A stretch of 64,000 nt of DNA from Gautieria morchelliformis (taxonomy: Eukaryota > Basidiomycota > Agaricomycetes > Gomphales > Gomphaceae), in NCBI GenBank assembly GCA_015179125.1, contig WHVA01000244.1:94331-158330 (forward strand), in the 5' to 3' direction. The position numbers and the translations under genes were made by a program. The first letter of the stretch is position 1. Every line of letters starts with the position of its first letter. The notes under the pieces are model-generated. The model saw nothing but the letters and a program-made list of their open reading frames with translations. It had not been told where the DNA came from and did no database searches. Shown here piece by piece: positions 43,771 to 54,873 of this stretch.

Positions 43771-46485
43771 TTGCCCTTATGCCGATCCTCTCTGTCAAAA
43801 AGAAGAGTGGTAAACTTCGGCTCTGTGTGGATTTCTGAGCACTCAATAAGATTACGAAGAAGGACCACTATCCACTCCGATTGATTACCAACTTGTTGGA
43901 TGCACCCCGAAAGGCTCAGATTTATACCAAAATCAACCTTCAGTATGCATTCTGCCTCGTCCGAGTCACCAAAGGTGATGAGTGGAAAACAGCTTTCCAG
44001 ACCCAGTATGGTTCTTTCGAATGGCTAGTCATGCCATTCAGCTTAACCAATGGTCCCGCGGTTTTTCAACATTTCATGAATGACGTCTTTGGAGAAATGC
44101 TTGATGTATGCGTCGTTGTGTATCTTGATGACATACTCATCTACTCCGACAACCCAGTCAAAGACAGGGAACATGTCCATGAAGTATTGCGGCATCTTCG
44201 GAAACACAGTCTCTATGCCAAACCCGATAAATGCGAATGGCACCATGATTCTGTGGAATTCCTCAGGTATATGCTCTCTACCAATGGCTTTACCATGTCT
44301 GAAGACAAAGTCCAGACCACCCGCAATTGGCCCAAGCCTTGGAAGGTAAAGGATATTCAGCCCTTCCTCAGCTTCACCAACTATCGCCACTTCATTTATA
44401 ACTATTCTGACATCACGGTTCACCTTACCCAGCTTACTCATAAAGGCACCCCATGGGTATTTACCGAAGAATGCCAAAAGTCTTTCAATTACCTCAAAGA
44501 AGCTTTCACTTTGGCCCCGATTCTGTTGCATTGCGTTCCCAACCGGCCTATGGTTGTGGAAACCGACACCTTGGACTATGCCCTCAGTGCAATCCTGTCC
44601 TTGTTCAATGATGAAGGCATCCTGCACCTGGTCACTTTCCACTCCCGAACATTTTCCAGTGCTGAACTTAATTACAATGTCCATGATAAAGAGCTACTGG
44701 CAATTTTTGAAGCATTCCAACGTTGGAGACACTAGTTGGAGGGCTCCAGCTCCCCTATTGATGTTGTCACTGATCACAAAAACTTGGAGTATTTTGCCAC
44801 CACAAAGTTGCTAACCTGAAGACAAGCCCGCTGGTCCGAGTTCCTCTCATAGTTTAACCCCATTATTCGGTTCTGTCCCAGAAAGCTCGGTACAAAACAC
44901 GATGCTCTAACTAGATGATGGGACATCTATCTTAAAGAGGGAGGTAATGACTATGGCTCAGTCAACCTGCAGAACTTCCAACCGATTTTCACTAATCAAC
45001 AATTGTCAGAATCCCTCCAGGCAACTTATTTGCTTGCACCCATTCTCCGAGCAAGCACTGTGATGGACTCTGAGAAGCTTGATGCCGACATCTTAGCCAA
45101 CCTGACATCCCGTCCCATAGCCGCTCGGCATCTCGGTGATAGTTCCGACGCAAGATGGACGCAAACTGAGGATGGCTTCCTCCGCCTCAACGGCCACATA
45201 TTGTTCCCAATGCCAACGATCTCTGGCTCAGAGTACTCCAGTACAAACATGACCATGTACTCTCCGGACACTTCAGCCAAAACAAAACCCTAGCATCATC
45301 CAATGGGAATCTACATGGCCCGCACTTTGGTCTTTTGTCATTGACTTCTGCAAGTCATGCACCACTTGCTTGCGTTCGAAGTCACAGCATCATTGGCCTT
45401 ACGGCTCCCTGCAGCAACTTCCGATACCCGAGCAACCTTGGAACTCCATCTCCATGGATTTCATTGAGCAGTTGCTGGCATCCTTGAGATTCACTGCAAT
45501 CCTTGTAGTAGTTTGCCCCTTAACCAAGCAGAGCATATTCATTCCAACTTATGACATGGTCACCTCCGCAGACCTCACCTGCCTGTTTGTCTTGCATGTA
45601 TTTTCGAAGCACGGTGTCCCTAGCCATGTGACATGGGACCAAGGGTCAGAATTCATCTCACACTTTTTCCACTCCCTTGGTAAGGCTCTCGATATGAAAC
45701 TGCATTACACCTTGGGATATCATCCCGAAGGTGACAGTCAAACCAAACGCATAAACCAAACTCTGGAATGTATCTTCGTGTGTATTACAACTATCAACAA
45801 CAATTGGTCTGAGTTGCTACCACTCACCGAGTTTGCATATAACAATGCCCCAAGTGCAACTACCAGCATATCGCCCTTCTTTGCCAACAAGGGATACAAC
45901 CCGAACCTTATGGTTCACCCTGAACGGGACCTTGCATCCTCCTGAGCCAAAGACTTCACAGTTGACCTTGACCAGTTACATGCTACCCTGAAGGAGCAAA
46001 TTAAACTCACTCAAACTCAGTACCAGGTCTCGGCTGACACACATCGCGCTCCCACTCCCAAGTTCATGATAGGATCCTCTGCTTTTGTAAAAGTGCAGTT
46101 CTTCCGGACAACCCAGCCCTAGAAGAAGCTGGCTGAGAAGTACCTCGGTCCCTTTGAGATTATTGGCCAGGATGGATCCCAAGCTTACATTCTACGCTTC
46201 CCAGATAGCCTTCGGGCAGTCCACCTGGTCTTCCACATCTCCATGCTCAAACCCGCAATCGCAAACACCATTCCGACTTGGGTTCAGTCTCCACTGCCTC
46301 CAGTTGAAACTGACGGCAAGACAGAGTACGAGCTGAGATCCTTGATTCCAAGATTGACTGTCAATGTAGACCCTGTAACATCCTGTACCTCATCCGTTGG
46401 GCTGGTTATGAAGGAACCGATGAAGAGATGTCATGGGTCCTTGCGACCAAGCTCGGCCATGTGGCCAAGATCATGACTGACTTCC
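43771..46485 (+). pseudogene. Gypsy reverse transcriptase, RNase H, integrase and chromodomain
   Basis: Reverse transcriptase: KKKSGKLRLCVDF, then a TGA where Arg is expected, ALNKITKKDHYPL, TKINLQYAFCLVRV, QYGSFEWLVMPF and the catalytic VVVYLDDILIYSDN (about 44118). RNase H: PMVVETDTLDYALSAIL and TVFHSRTFSSAELNYNVHDKELLA (in part), ending at a TAG at 44733. Integrase (45190-45950): the HHCC region, SISMDFIEQL, WDQGSEFISHFF and YHPEGDSQTKRINQTLE supply the DDE positions; AFVKVQFFRT and KKLAEKYLGPFEI follow. A chromodomain (LIRWAGYEGTDEEMSW, about 46390) ends it, which in other chromoviruses binds methylated histone H3. At least six stops or frameshifts make it inactive. Confidence 0.9.
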
Positions 46486-46699
46486 ACTCAGCCTACCCTG
46501 CCAAGCCTGGACCATGGGTTCCTTCAACCCAAGCTTTGGCGCCCCCATTTCCTTTCACCCACTTTATGGTCACTTTCTTAGTTTAGACACATACACTCTT
46601 TGCTATGTTTTACCTTGGTCATTTTGCCGAATAGCTACGCTTGTACTTCTTGGCCCTTTCTCTCGGCATCTGTTTCCCTTGTCTCCCTGTTCATTCACT

Positions 46700-48112
46700 T
46701 CCATTCCCGATCCCATTCCTGAAACAAAAAACCCAAGAAAAAAGATTCACATTAGATAAAAAAACCTGAAACATTAGTAGTATTAGGTTATCCTCCATAG
46801 TAGCATCCCCATCTGCATCTTTTTCCCTGTCATCCCATTCATTCCCTGAATCCTCACCCGAACTCCCATCCCTCTTCTTAACTGCATGCTCGTTCCCATT
46901 TTCCAACCCAAGTCTGTCCCCATTCTTTCCTCTGTCTCTTTTTCTTTTCCCTTGTCCCCGCTTCCCAAACCCAAACCCCAACCCAAACCTGAACCGGAAC
47001 CGGAACCTTTTCCTACCAACTCGAAACCCCCCCAACCAGAATCCAAACCCGACCACAAGGCACCTTTCTCCACTGTTGTGGTCCACAAGCCAATGCACTT
47101 GTTCATCCAGGAATTTTGCCACTCAATCCGCTGTGCAAAGTCCAAGATGGCCTGGAGCAGGTGGTTGCTCCGCTCCAACTGCTGATTTTTCTGGGACAAC
47201 AAGTCCTTCAGCATTGTCGAGACTTATTTGCCCCCGGTTTCGGTCCCCTCAGCCCCAACCCCGAACTGCACCTATGTCAACCAACGGTATAACTCCCGAC
47301 GGCTTGATCCGTGCTGCCTTTGCCTTTTTCAGCTCCAGTCCTTCGGCCCCTTCCTCAGCCTTTCGTTTCTGCTTCCTGTCCAGGAAGCTGCAGCAAACCT
47401 TTTGGTCCACGCAGTCCCAGAACGCCGTTTTCTTCCCACGCAGACATTTTGTGTTGCAACACCTGCAAGCATTGCATGGCTCGCGCTACAACAGAAAAGC
47501 ATAAGTTGAAACCCAAGCCAAACCGACCCGAGTACTTACCTCTTCATCCGACTCCTCCTCATCCGACTCCTCGGTTGTTTTCCTTTTCTTCAGTCCAGAG
47601 GACCTTGGTTTCTGCTTAGCTGAACTTCTTCTGAGAGCGTGCTTGGATGTGAGAATCCAAGCCTGTTCTGTTGCCGAATCCATGATGACAGGCTCAGGCG
47701 AAGGGATGTGGATGTCCTGATCCACTGTCTCTTGCCGAACCTCTTTGTCCTCCAAAATCTCCATTAGCCATTTATGCTCACACTCGGCTATTCTGTCCCA
47801 CTCCTTGCAGTGCTCCTCAGCTTTCGCTTCCCGCGCTTTTCGTGCATCTTCAGCTTTCCGTGCCTCCTTGGCTTTCTTCGCAGCTTCAGCCTGTACTTCC
47901 CCTTCTTCCCATTCTTTCCAAGCTTCCTTGGCTTTCTGCTCATCCTCCCGCCGCTTCTTCTCCAGGGCTTCCTTGCACTCCTGTGCAAGTCACCATTTCT
48001 CCATCAGAGCTTTTCAGCACTCTTTGGCCTCATGCTCAGCTTGCACAAGCTCTGCATCAAGCTCATCAATTTCATCGATGGGAACTTCATGCACGTCTGA
48101 CATGGACATGAT
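46700..48112 (-). pseudogene. Antisense coiled-coil and Cys-rich gene inside the gypsy element
   Basis: On the minus strand an ATG at 48109-48112 opens MSMSDVHEVPIDEIDELDAE and a long charged coiled coil (EAAKKAKEARKAEDARKARE). Two in-frame TGA codons occur, both where Arg fits (KEC*KAL, EKW*LAQ). After SDEEESDEE an intron (47537 to about 47500, GTAAGTACTC) leads to a Cys cluster, PCNACRCCNTKCLRGKKTAF and WDCVDQKVCCSF, then KQKRKAEEGAEGLELKKAKAAR, and later a Leu-rich stretch (DLLSQKNQQLERSNHLLQAI). The Cys spacing suggests a small zinc-binding domain, but the family is unknown to me. It has its own introns and sits between chromodomain and 3' LTR, opposite to pol, so it is cargo or an accessory gene of this gypsy lineage. 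Confidence 0.6.
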
Positions 48113-48229
48113 TCACAAAGCTCTGATGATGATGGGAGAAGGCAAGAAGCAGAATGTGAAACAAAGCTTACATAACCTTACTGACCCAGCGATCTCCGGG
48201 ATCTCGCTTATGGCCTCATGGGTTTGGCC

Positions 48230-48241
48230 ATAAGGGGGAGG
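48230..48241 (+). other. Polypurine tract
   Basis: TAAGGGGGAGG lies three bases before the TGTTACGATCC start of the 3' LTR. It would prime plus-strand DNA synthesis in reverse transcription. Confidence 0.75.
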
Positions 48242-48244
48242 TAC

Positions 48245-48646
48245 TGTTACGATCCATTCCCGAGTCCGGTCCCAAAGCCTCGGCTTCCCTTGAGTTCTCT
48301 TTGTACCTTTCCATCACCCTGATTTCCCTTCCTAGATAGATCCCCGTATATTCAACGCTCTGTTCCCCCTGTCTGTTGTTGCGATCATTGATCCCATTGA
48401 CCCTGCATACTACTTTACTTTATAAACCCCCCAGCCATGTATCATAGTTCCTCAGTTCAGCTATCAACTTAGCTTCTCATACACTAAAACCTTCTGCTTG
48501 ATATCGTTCCGATCCTGAGCTCATAGCCGAGCCTGGTCCCAAAATTAGGGCGGAACACTAAGTGGGCGCAACCCACGAGGTTGAAGCCAAGCCCTCTGTT
48601 CTGAAATCCTGGTTTGGCTCTGGTAGAGCCGAACTACAGTATGACA
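48245..48646 (+). mobile_element. Gypsy 3' LTR (about 400 bp)
   Basis: Starts TGTTACGATCCATTCCCG. It contains a TATAAA box (48421) and probably ends at GAACTACAGTATGACA, an imperfect inverse of the start. The right edge is inferred, since no second LTR of this family is present for comparison. Confidence 0.65.
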
Positions 48647-48649
48647 CAT

Positions 48650-49730
48650 AGTCTTAACACTGGCCTTATCTACACCCAGCACATGCACACACACCCAGGC
48701 ATCCCCTCCACTGGTAAAGACACTAGAAACATTATGAATTCATGTCCATGGGAGGGGGAGGGCTGTGGGAGATATGAAGCCTGGTAGGGAAAGGTGTTAG
48801 TGTTGTGTGAGGGGGGGTGAAACAAGGATATTCAATGGAGTAGGGGTAAAATGTGTGGTCTCGAGAGATACTGTAAGACAGTGGATGGTTTCAGAGGAAT
48901 AGACAGGACGACATATACATACCATGCAACATGACATCAGGGTATGTCCACATCCATGTCCGTGTCTGTGTCATGCTGCTCATGGTAGCTATGGAGGTGA
49001 GCATGTTTGTAGTTTGATGGGGTACAAGTGGCATACAACGAAACCTCTCTTCACTCAGAATTATCAGTATCTGGTCAATAACTATTGCCACAAGTTTGAT
49101 GAATACATTACAACCACAGTCAAATTCAAAGTGTCACAGCACATATATATATATACATGGTTTTTTGACAATATGGGTGGCCAGAGTGAGTATACAGGCA
49201 GACCTTAAGATAGACTGAGTATGATGGTTAATTTACTATACTCCACATGTGAATGAAGTGGAAACCAGCATGAGCTCGGTTGAAGCCCGACCCCAAAGTC
49301 CGCACATGAGTCCAGTGCAGGTTGGAGCTCAGACCAGGCATCTCACACTGCGGCTCATACAGGGCCTCAGTCAGTTCTCAACCTGCGCTTGGGCTGAGTG
49401 TACACCCAGCTCGCGTGCTCAGGGGGGCACATGGAATCCATTCCGTGTTCTGGTACAGTGAGGCAATCCTTGCACATGGATTGGAAGGTGTCATGGAACA
49501 CTTTTTGCTTGAAAAAAGGTGATTTTCCCTGCTGGTCTTCCTTGGAGGAATTGAATCCCACCTTTTATGAGGCATATTATGTTAGAGCCCTATGAAAGAT
49601 TGAAAGAGGAAGCGGTGGGGGGAAGATGAAGTGATTTGCAAAGAGCTAGAATACCCCGATACCAGATGTTATCCCTGGCATCTCTGTTACACATCAAGAG
49701 ATAGGGGAAGCAGAGCCTCGAGGTGCAGAC
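48650..49730. other. No gene recognised
   Basis: Several short frames (for example 49249-49461 plus and 48891-49091 minus) match nothing known. About 80 bp around 48920-48985 is similar to the reverse complement of 54715-54800, so an old repeat is present. 49640-49732 read on the minus strand may continue the copia gag of 53.5-54.3 kb (HLEALL). Confidence 0.3.
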
Positions 49731-49732
49731 TG

Positions 49733-51938
49733 TCATGACGCGTTTATCTCTCATACTCAGAAGCTCAGTTTCCCTATTTTCTCACCCCACCTTCGTGTTC
49801 GTTCCGATCACCATTGTTATGTTCGGCAACCAACTCTCGCTGTTCGCGCCAACTACCATAGCCGCGCTGCCAAATGCAGGATCAACGTCCTGGGGCTGAC
49901 TCGGCAGTCATCACTGGGCCTACCACCTCCTCTGCTCGACCCTCTTCCAATGGTGTTCGAATAGTTGGGTTGCCATGACCTGTGCATTTCCTGCACCTTG
50001 ATACCCCCATTTTCCCTTTCGCTACTCCTCCTCAGTGTTCGCTCAGTTTCGCCCTCCACCTCGACCTCTCCTCCCCTATGTCACCTCTTTTCGCCCTTCC
50101 TTGCATTTCACTGAACGGATATTCGCTGCTCGCATCATTCGCCAGCAGGCACACCATCAAAAACACGATCGATACCATTCACCTGGCATGTTGGTTCATC
50201 ATTAACCCCATTGTCTTCTTAATCCAACCCCATTGGGTGTTCGTATGGTCAAAGCATGTTCGCAGAACATCCCCTCCATAGGCCATGCGGAATCAACCCA
50301 GTAGACCAAGAGTCCGTGCAGGGTAGCATGTATGCGGGTCCCAAGACATGGTTTTGTCCATAAATGCCTTCGCCACCTTTACTCTCCGTCGTTTCATGTT
50401 CTCCCTTGTCATGATTCGTTTATTCTGCGAATCATCCCTCAGCACAAGGCGAATGACTTCCCGAACCAGCGAACGACTTCCTGAACCAGCGAATATCTTG
50501 CCAAAATATTCATCGGCATACTGCTTTCGCTTTCACTATTCGCATCATTCCTGCCAGCACGCCAGACCCACATGCTCAGGATGCATTCGGATAGTGTCAG
50601 TTGCAGCCTCCATGCAGGTTGGACTCAATGGGACTCGCACCATTGCAGCGCAGGACGAATTAGCTTCACTGAAGCTTTCACTACACAGTTGTCATGACAC
50701 ATTCATTTCTTGTATCAAGCTATCCCTGTTTCCCCCTTCACCACTTTTCCATGTTTGCTCGGCTTCGCTCCATTCGCTCCATGCCCCATTCACTATTCGC
50801 CACATTCGCCAACTGGCCATTCGCTACTTGCATCATTTGCCAGTAGCCATGCCATCGAACACGATCGACATCCTTTACCTGGATTGTTGGTTCATCACTG
50901 GTCCTATCATGAATTGCAAGGACGTACAGGCTGTCATGACTCATTTATTTCTTGTACCCAGCTATCCCTGTTGTCCCTTTCACCACTCTTCCATGTTCGC
51001 GTGTCTTCGCTCCATTCACTCCTCCCTCCATTCGCTAGTCGCCACATTCGCCATATGACCATTCGCTACTCGCATCATTCGCCAGCATGCACGCCATCAA
51101 AACACAATCGACATCCTTTACCCGGGTTGATGGTTCATCACTGGTCCCATCATCTTCTCAACTCAACCCCCTTTGGGTGTTCCTATGTCCAGAATGCATT
51201 CGCGGGGCATCCTACCCGTAGGTCATGTGGGACCAACCCAGCAGATGAAGAGTCCGTGCAGGGTGGTATATATGCAGGTCCCAAGGTGTGCTTTCGTACA
51301 TAGGGGCCTTCGCCCTCTTTCCTCTCCATTGTTTCATGTTCGCACCCCTCTTCCATTCTATTGTATGTCTATTTCATCTATTATGTATCCTGACCGCACA
51401 CCCCTATCCAACCCTGACTCCAGACGGCCTCGTTCCTATTCGCTAGCACCATATGAGCATTCGGTATAAGTAGTCTACATTCGCATGTATATTCTCCAGT
51501 TTAATTATCATACGTCCATCTTGTGCAAACTTGACCTCGCTGTGATCATCGTCTTGAGCCTTCCCCTGTAGATTTCTATCTTCGACCAGAAGAGGACTTA
51601 GGCATCACTGGTGAGTTCTCATACTTCATCTTTGTTACCTTAGCCTTCGAGTTATTTTCTGTGCTGTCAGAAAAGGGCTCTGAAGGAGCACCTTTGCCGG
51701 CGAAGGGATTGTCGCTACTTAGACAACCCTTCCGTGACACCTTGCACGTTACATCGTCAAGCCTCACGGGCTATTTCGCTATGACTGTAGATCAGGGCGA
51801 ATTCCTTTAGATTAACCCTCTTACCTTTTAACCCTTACCTCTTCGGTACTGTTCGCTGGATGATTCGCTAGGTCGCACACGCTATTCGGGCATTCGCCAC
51901 TAACATGCGATATTAACGCCCAAAATCCCATCTCGACA
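49733..51938 (-). mobile_element. LTR family L2, minus copy with internal duplications
   Basis: Reads on the minus strand from TGTCGAGATGGG (51938) to CGCGTCATGACA (49733). The L2 right-end motif TGTCATGA plus about 250 bp occurs again at 50408, 50693 and 50935, so three extra partial right ends are embedded. At 2206 bp it is much longer than an intact L2. Confidence 0.7.
50408..50934 (-). repeat. Inverted repeat arm, left (about 530 bp)
   Basis: Its reverse complement forms 52937-53463 with few differences, including the ends TGTCATGATTCGTTTATTC and AATAAACGAATCATGACA. The arms lie 2 kb apart. Confidence 0.85.
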
Positions 51939-52934
51939 TCCCTCTTCTCACATTCTATTGTATGTTTATTTCATCTATGTTGTATCATGGCTGCGCACCC
52001 CTATCCAACCCCGACTTGTGACGGCCTCTTTCCTATTCGCTGATACCTTACGAGCATTCGATATAAGTAGTTTACATTCGCATGTATATTCCCCAGTTAA
52101 ATTATCATATGTCGTCCATCTTGTGCAAACTTGATCTCACTGTGATCATCGTCTTGAGCCTCTCCTTGAAGATTTCTATCTTCAACCAGCCAAGGACTTA
52201 GGCATCACTGGTGAGTTCTCATACTTCATCTTCGTTACCTTAGCCTTCGAACTATTTTGTGTGCTGTTGGCGAAGGGCTCTGAAGGAGCACCTTCGCCAG
52301 CGAAGGGACCGTCGAAACTTAGACAGCCCTTCCGCAATATCTTGCACGTTACATCGTCAAGTGCTGCAAGCTGTCTCGCTACGCCTGTAGACAGGGCGAG
52401 CCCCATTCGGGCAACCCCTTTACTTCATGAACATTCATCGGTTCACTTATTCGCCGAACGGCATACTTATTCGCACAAGTTATTCGTGTTATTTCGTTAT
52501 TTCATTGTTTCGCCAAATGGGAAGGACCAGGAGGAGTCTGCGCATTAACTCGAGCGCAGGAGATGTAGGGAAAAGAACTTGAGACTGATAGTGAGAACAC
52601 TGTTAACTCACTCAACTGGACTCAACAATGTGAGTGAATGGGCTGAAACCAATGATTTGTTGTAGCTAAAGTCCTAGCTACTTATACAGTGGTGAACAGG
52701 GGTAAAACCCTATGGAACATTGGATTAGGAGTGCATACATCACCAATGATGTCAATGATGATGCCATGTGCCCCTAGGTGGATAATCCATTGATGATAAT
52801 GTATGCCCCTAGGAGGATAATCCATTGATGATAATGTATGCCCCTAGGCAACGTCCTCCTAGAATCCAATAACAATTCGGGCATTCGTTGTGTTCACTAA
52901 TCCACGATATTAACGCCTAAAAACCAATCTTGAC
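51939..52934 (-). mobile_element. LTR family L2, second minus copy, 3' part missing, with insert
   Basis: Begins (minus strand) at TGTCAAGATTGG ending at 52934 and runs to 51939, where the next copy starts. An unrelated segment of about 360 bp lies at 52510-52868. Confidence 0.75.
52510..52868. other. Insert with 36-bp repeats
   Basis: Unrelated to L2. It includes GTTAACTCACTCAACTGGACTC and, at 52760-52860, three units of GATAATCCATTGATGATAATGTATGCCCCTAGG-type sequence. Could be a small copia LTR or MITE; no target duplication was found. Confidence 0.45.
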
Positions 52935-52936
52935 AA

Positions 52937-53463
52937 CAGCCTGCACCTCCTTGCAATTCATGATAGGACCAGTGATGAACCAACAATCCGGGTAAAGGAT
53001 GTCGATCGTGTTCGATGGCATGGCTACTGCCAAATGATGCAGGTAGCAAATGGCCAGTTGGCAAATGTGGCGAATAGTGAATGGGGCAAGGAGTGAATGG
53101 AGCGAAGCGGAGTGAACATGGAAAGGTGGTGAAAGGGAAAACAGGGATAGCTTGATACAAGAAATGAATGTGTCATGACAACTGTGTAGTGAAAACTTCA
53201 GCGAAGCTAATTCGTCCTGCGCTGCAGTGGTGTGAGTCCCATTGAGTCCAACCTGCATGGAGGCTGCAACTGACACTATCTGAATGCATCCTGAGCATGT
53301 GGGTCTGGCGTGCTGGCAGGAATGATGCGAATAGCAAATGCGAAAGCAGTATGGCGATGAATATTTTGGGAAGATATTTGCTGGTTCAGGAAGTCGTTCA
53401 CTGGTTCGGGAGGTCATTCGCCTTATGCTGTGAAATGATTCGCAGAATAAACGAATCATGACA
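52937..53463 (+). repeat. Inverted repeat arm, right (about 530 bp)
   Basis: Plus-strand partner of 50408-50934. Its outer end (ATCATGACA, 53463) abuts the copia gag frame exactly, so the arm is the edge of the inserted element. Confidence 0.85.
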
Positions 53464-54307
53464 GTGCGGACGTTTGATTCGTGCTCACATTTCAGCTCGT
53501 ACATGCGTTGTCGCATGTAAACTTTGACTGTGAGTGCCCTTGTCTCATGCTTTGCACATACGGCCTCCCAGACCTCCTTTGCCGTAGCTAGGTTGCGGAC
53601 TTTGATGAGGATGCTATCGGGGATAGTGGTAAATATTTGTGCCATTATCGCTGTCTCACGCTGATTGTAGTCATCCCAGCGTTTCTCGAGTTCCTCTAGG
53701 TCCTCTTCCTCCTTGTCTGTGAGTATTGTTGGGTGCATTTATGCTCCTGCACCAAAATCAAGCATAATATGTTCAATTTATTGTGTGGTGTTTCCAATTG
53801 TTTCTCACATTGTTCTTGTACCATGCATCCATTTCTCTGCTTATTTTCGAAATTTTCTAGTCACTCCCTATCTCTCCATTCCATTCTGTTATTTCTATTT
53901 CACAGGCGGCTGCACCCAGCGGAGTTTGAAATGACTTCGACGCGCGAGCTCTTGGGCGCTAAAGGGCCGGGTGCACGTATGTGCCTTCTGAGACAGGATT
54001 GTACTCCTCTCTCAGTGACAATAAATTCACTGAGAGAGTGTATTTGATTCTAGCTTTCTAAGAACTCTACCCAACCTTCCCTGCCATAGCCCTAGTTGCT
54101 AACAAGTATGTGGCGGTCAGGGTACGTTGGGATCATGCGAGGGATCTGAGCAGTCCCTTTGAGGTGACGTTTTGCACCACAGGTCGCCGCCAGCGTAGCT
54201 AACGTCTGGCTTTTCCAGGTGAGCCTGTTCGTGCCGTCCCTGGCCAGCTTCGGGATGACGAACGACTTGGAGGTGGGGGTAGACGTTGTGGGCTCTGCGG
54301 GGCCCAT
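53464..54307 (-). pseudogene. Copia gag (UBN2/DUF4219 type), split
   Basis: The minus frame at 54300-54100 reads SFVIPKLARDGTNRLTWKSQ and GAKRHLKGTAQIP, the N-terminal copia gag block. After about 340 bp of unrelated sequence it continues at 53738: EELEKRWDDYNQRETAIMAQ, TIPDSILIKVRNL, ATAKEVWEAVCAKHETRALT and MYELKCEHESNVRT. The frame stops at 53463, where the L2-type element begins, and a possible continuation (HLEALL) lies 3.7 kb away at 49732. The blocks match the UBN2 domain of copia Gag, which assembles the virus-like particle in the cytoplasm. No zinc knuckle or pol part follows. Confidence 0.8.
54007..54038. repeat. Hairpin, 12-bp perfect stem
   Basis: CTCTCTCAGTGA and TCACTGAGAGAG with an 8-nt loop. 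The core CTCAGTGA is shared with the two hairpins below. Confidence 0.85.
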
Positions 54308-54332
54308 AACCTGTAGCGGTTATGCGCAGTAT

Positions 54333-54409
54333 CTATTAGGAATGAAGTCTCAGTGAACGGTCAGTTCACTGAGTATGTATAACTACTCTTCCTATTAGGA
54401 ATGAAGTCT
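54333..54409. repeat. Hairpin between 18-bp direct repeats
   Basis: CTCAGTGAAC-GGTCA-GTTCACTGAG (54349-54373) overlaps the end of CTATTAGGAATGAAGTCT, which is repeated exactly at 54392-54409. Confidence 0.85.
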
Positions 54410-54460
54410 ACAACATAGTAAGTATATCATTATGATGCGTAATGGGACGGTTGCACATAC

Positions 54461-54485
54461 CTCAGTGAACGGTCAGTTCACTGAG
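54461..54485. repeat. Hairpin, second copy
   Basis: The same 25-nt sequence as 54349-54373, identical to the base. Confidence 0.9.
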
Positions 54486-54499
54486 GGATTAGCGACTGT

Positions 54500-54873
54500 G
54501 GAGCGAGTAGATATAGGGCCTCGGTCAAGCTTGACCAAGGCCAGTAATACTATATTACTAGATGCTGATAAACCATTCTACTTGACCCTGCGTTCAACGC
54601 TTACCGACCCTGACTCCAACACCGGATGCTGATAATCCTGAGCGAAGTAAGGCTTCATCTAGCGCAGCGACATCAGGAACTCACCAAACAAAGACAAACA
54701 TGCACACCGACTAGGCAGTTATGAGCAGCATTACACAGACACGGACCGGGACACAGACAAACCCTGACGTCGTCATCACCGTTGCATGGTATGCACATGT
54801 CATCCCTCCACTCCCTCATCTTTCATGGCATTACTCCCCATTTTACCTGTCTACTCCAAACATCAGTTCACCT
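54500..54873. other. No gene recognised
   Basis: Short frames only. Part of it (54715-54800) is an old repeat also seen inverted near 48920. Confidence 0.3.

Larger units (their letters stand above)
39000..48646 (+). mobile_element. Chromodomain Ty3/gypsy retrotransposon, decayed, 5' LTR missing
   Basis: Gag, protease, reverse transcriptase, RNase H, integrase and chromodomain appear in gypsy order on the plus strand, followed by an antisense gene, a polypurine tract (AAGGGGGAGG) and the 3' LTR. Two later insertions split it: an L2 LTR in gag (39326-40597) and an insert in the reverse transcriptase region (about 42343-43770) that contains an L1 LTR. Many stops are TGA or TAG at positions where CGA or CAG is expected. 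Confidence 0.88.

Noticed and set aside
46886..47185. Plus-strand Pro/Lys/Glu-rich frame after the chromodomain
   Set aside because: It is the complement of the antisense coiled-coil/Cys-rich gene, which has splice sites and a coherent protein.
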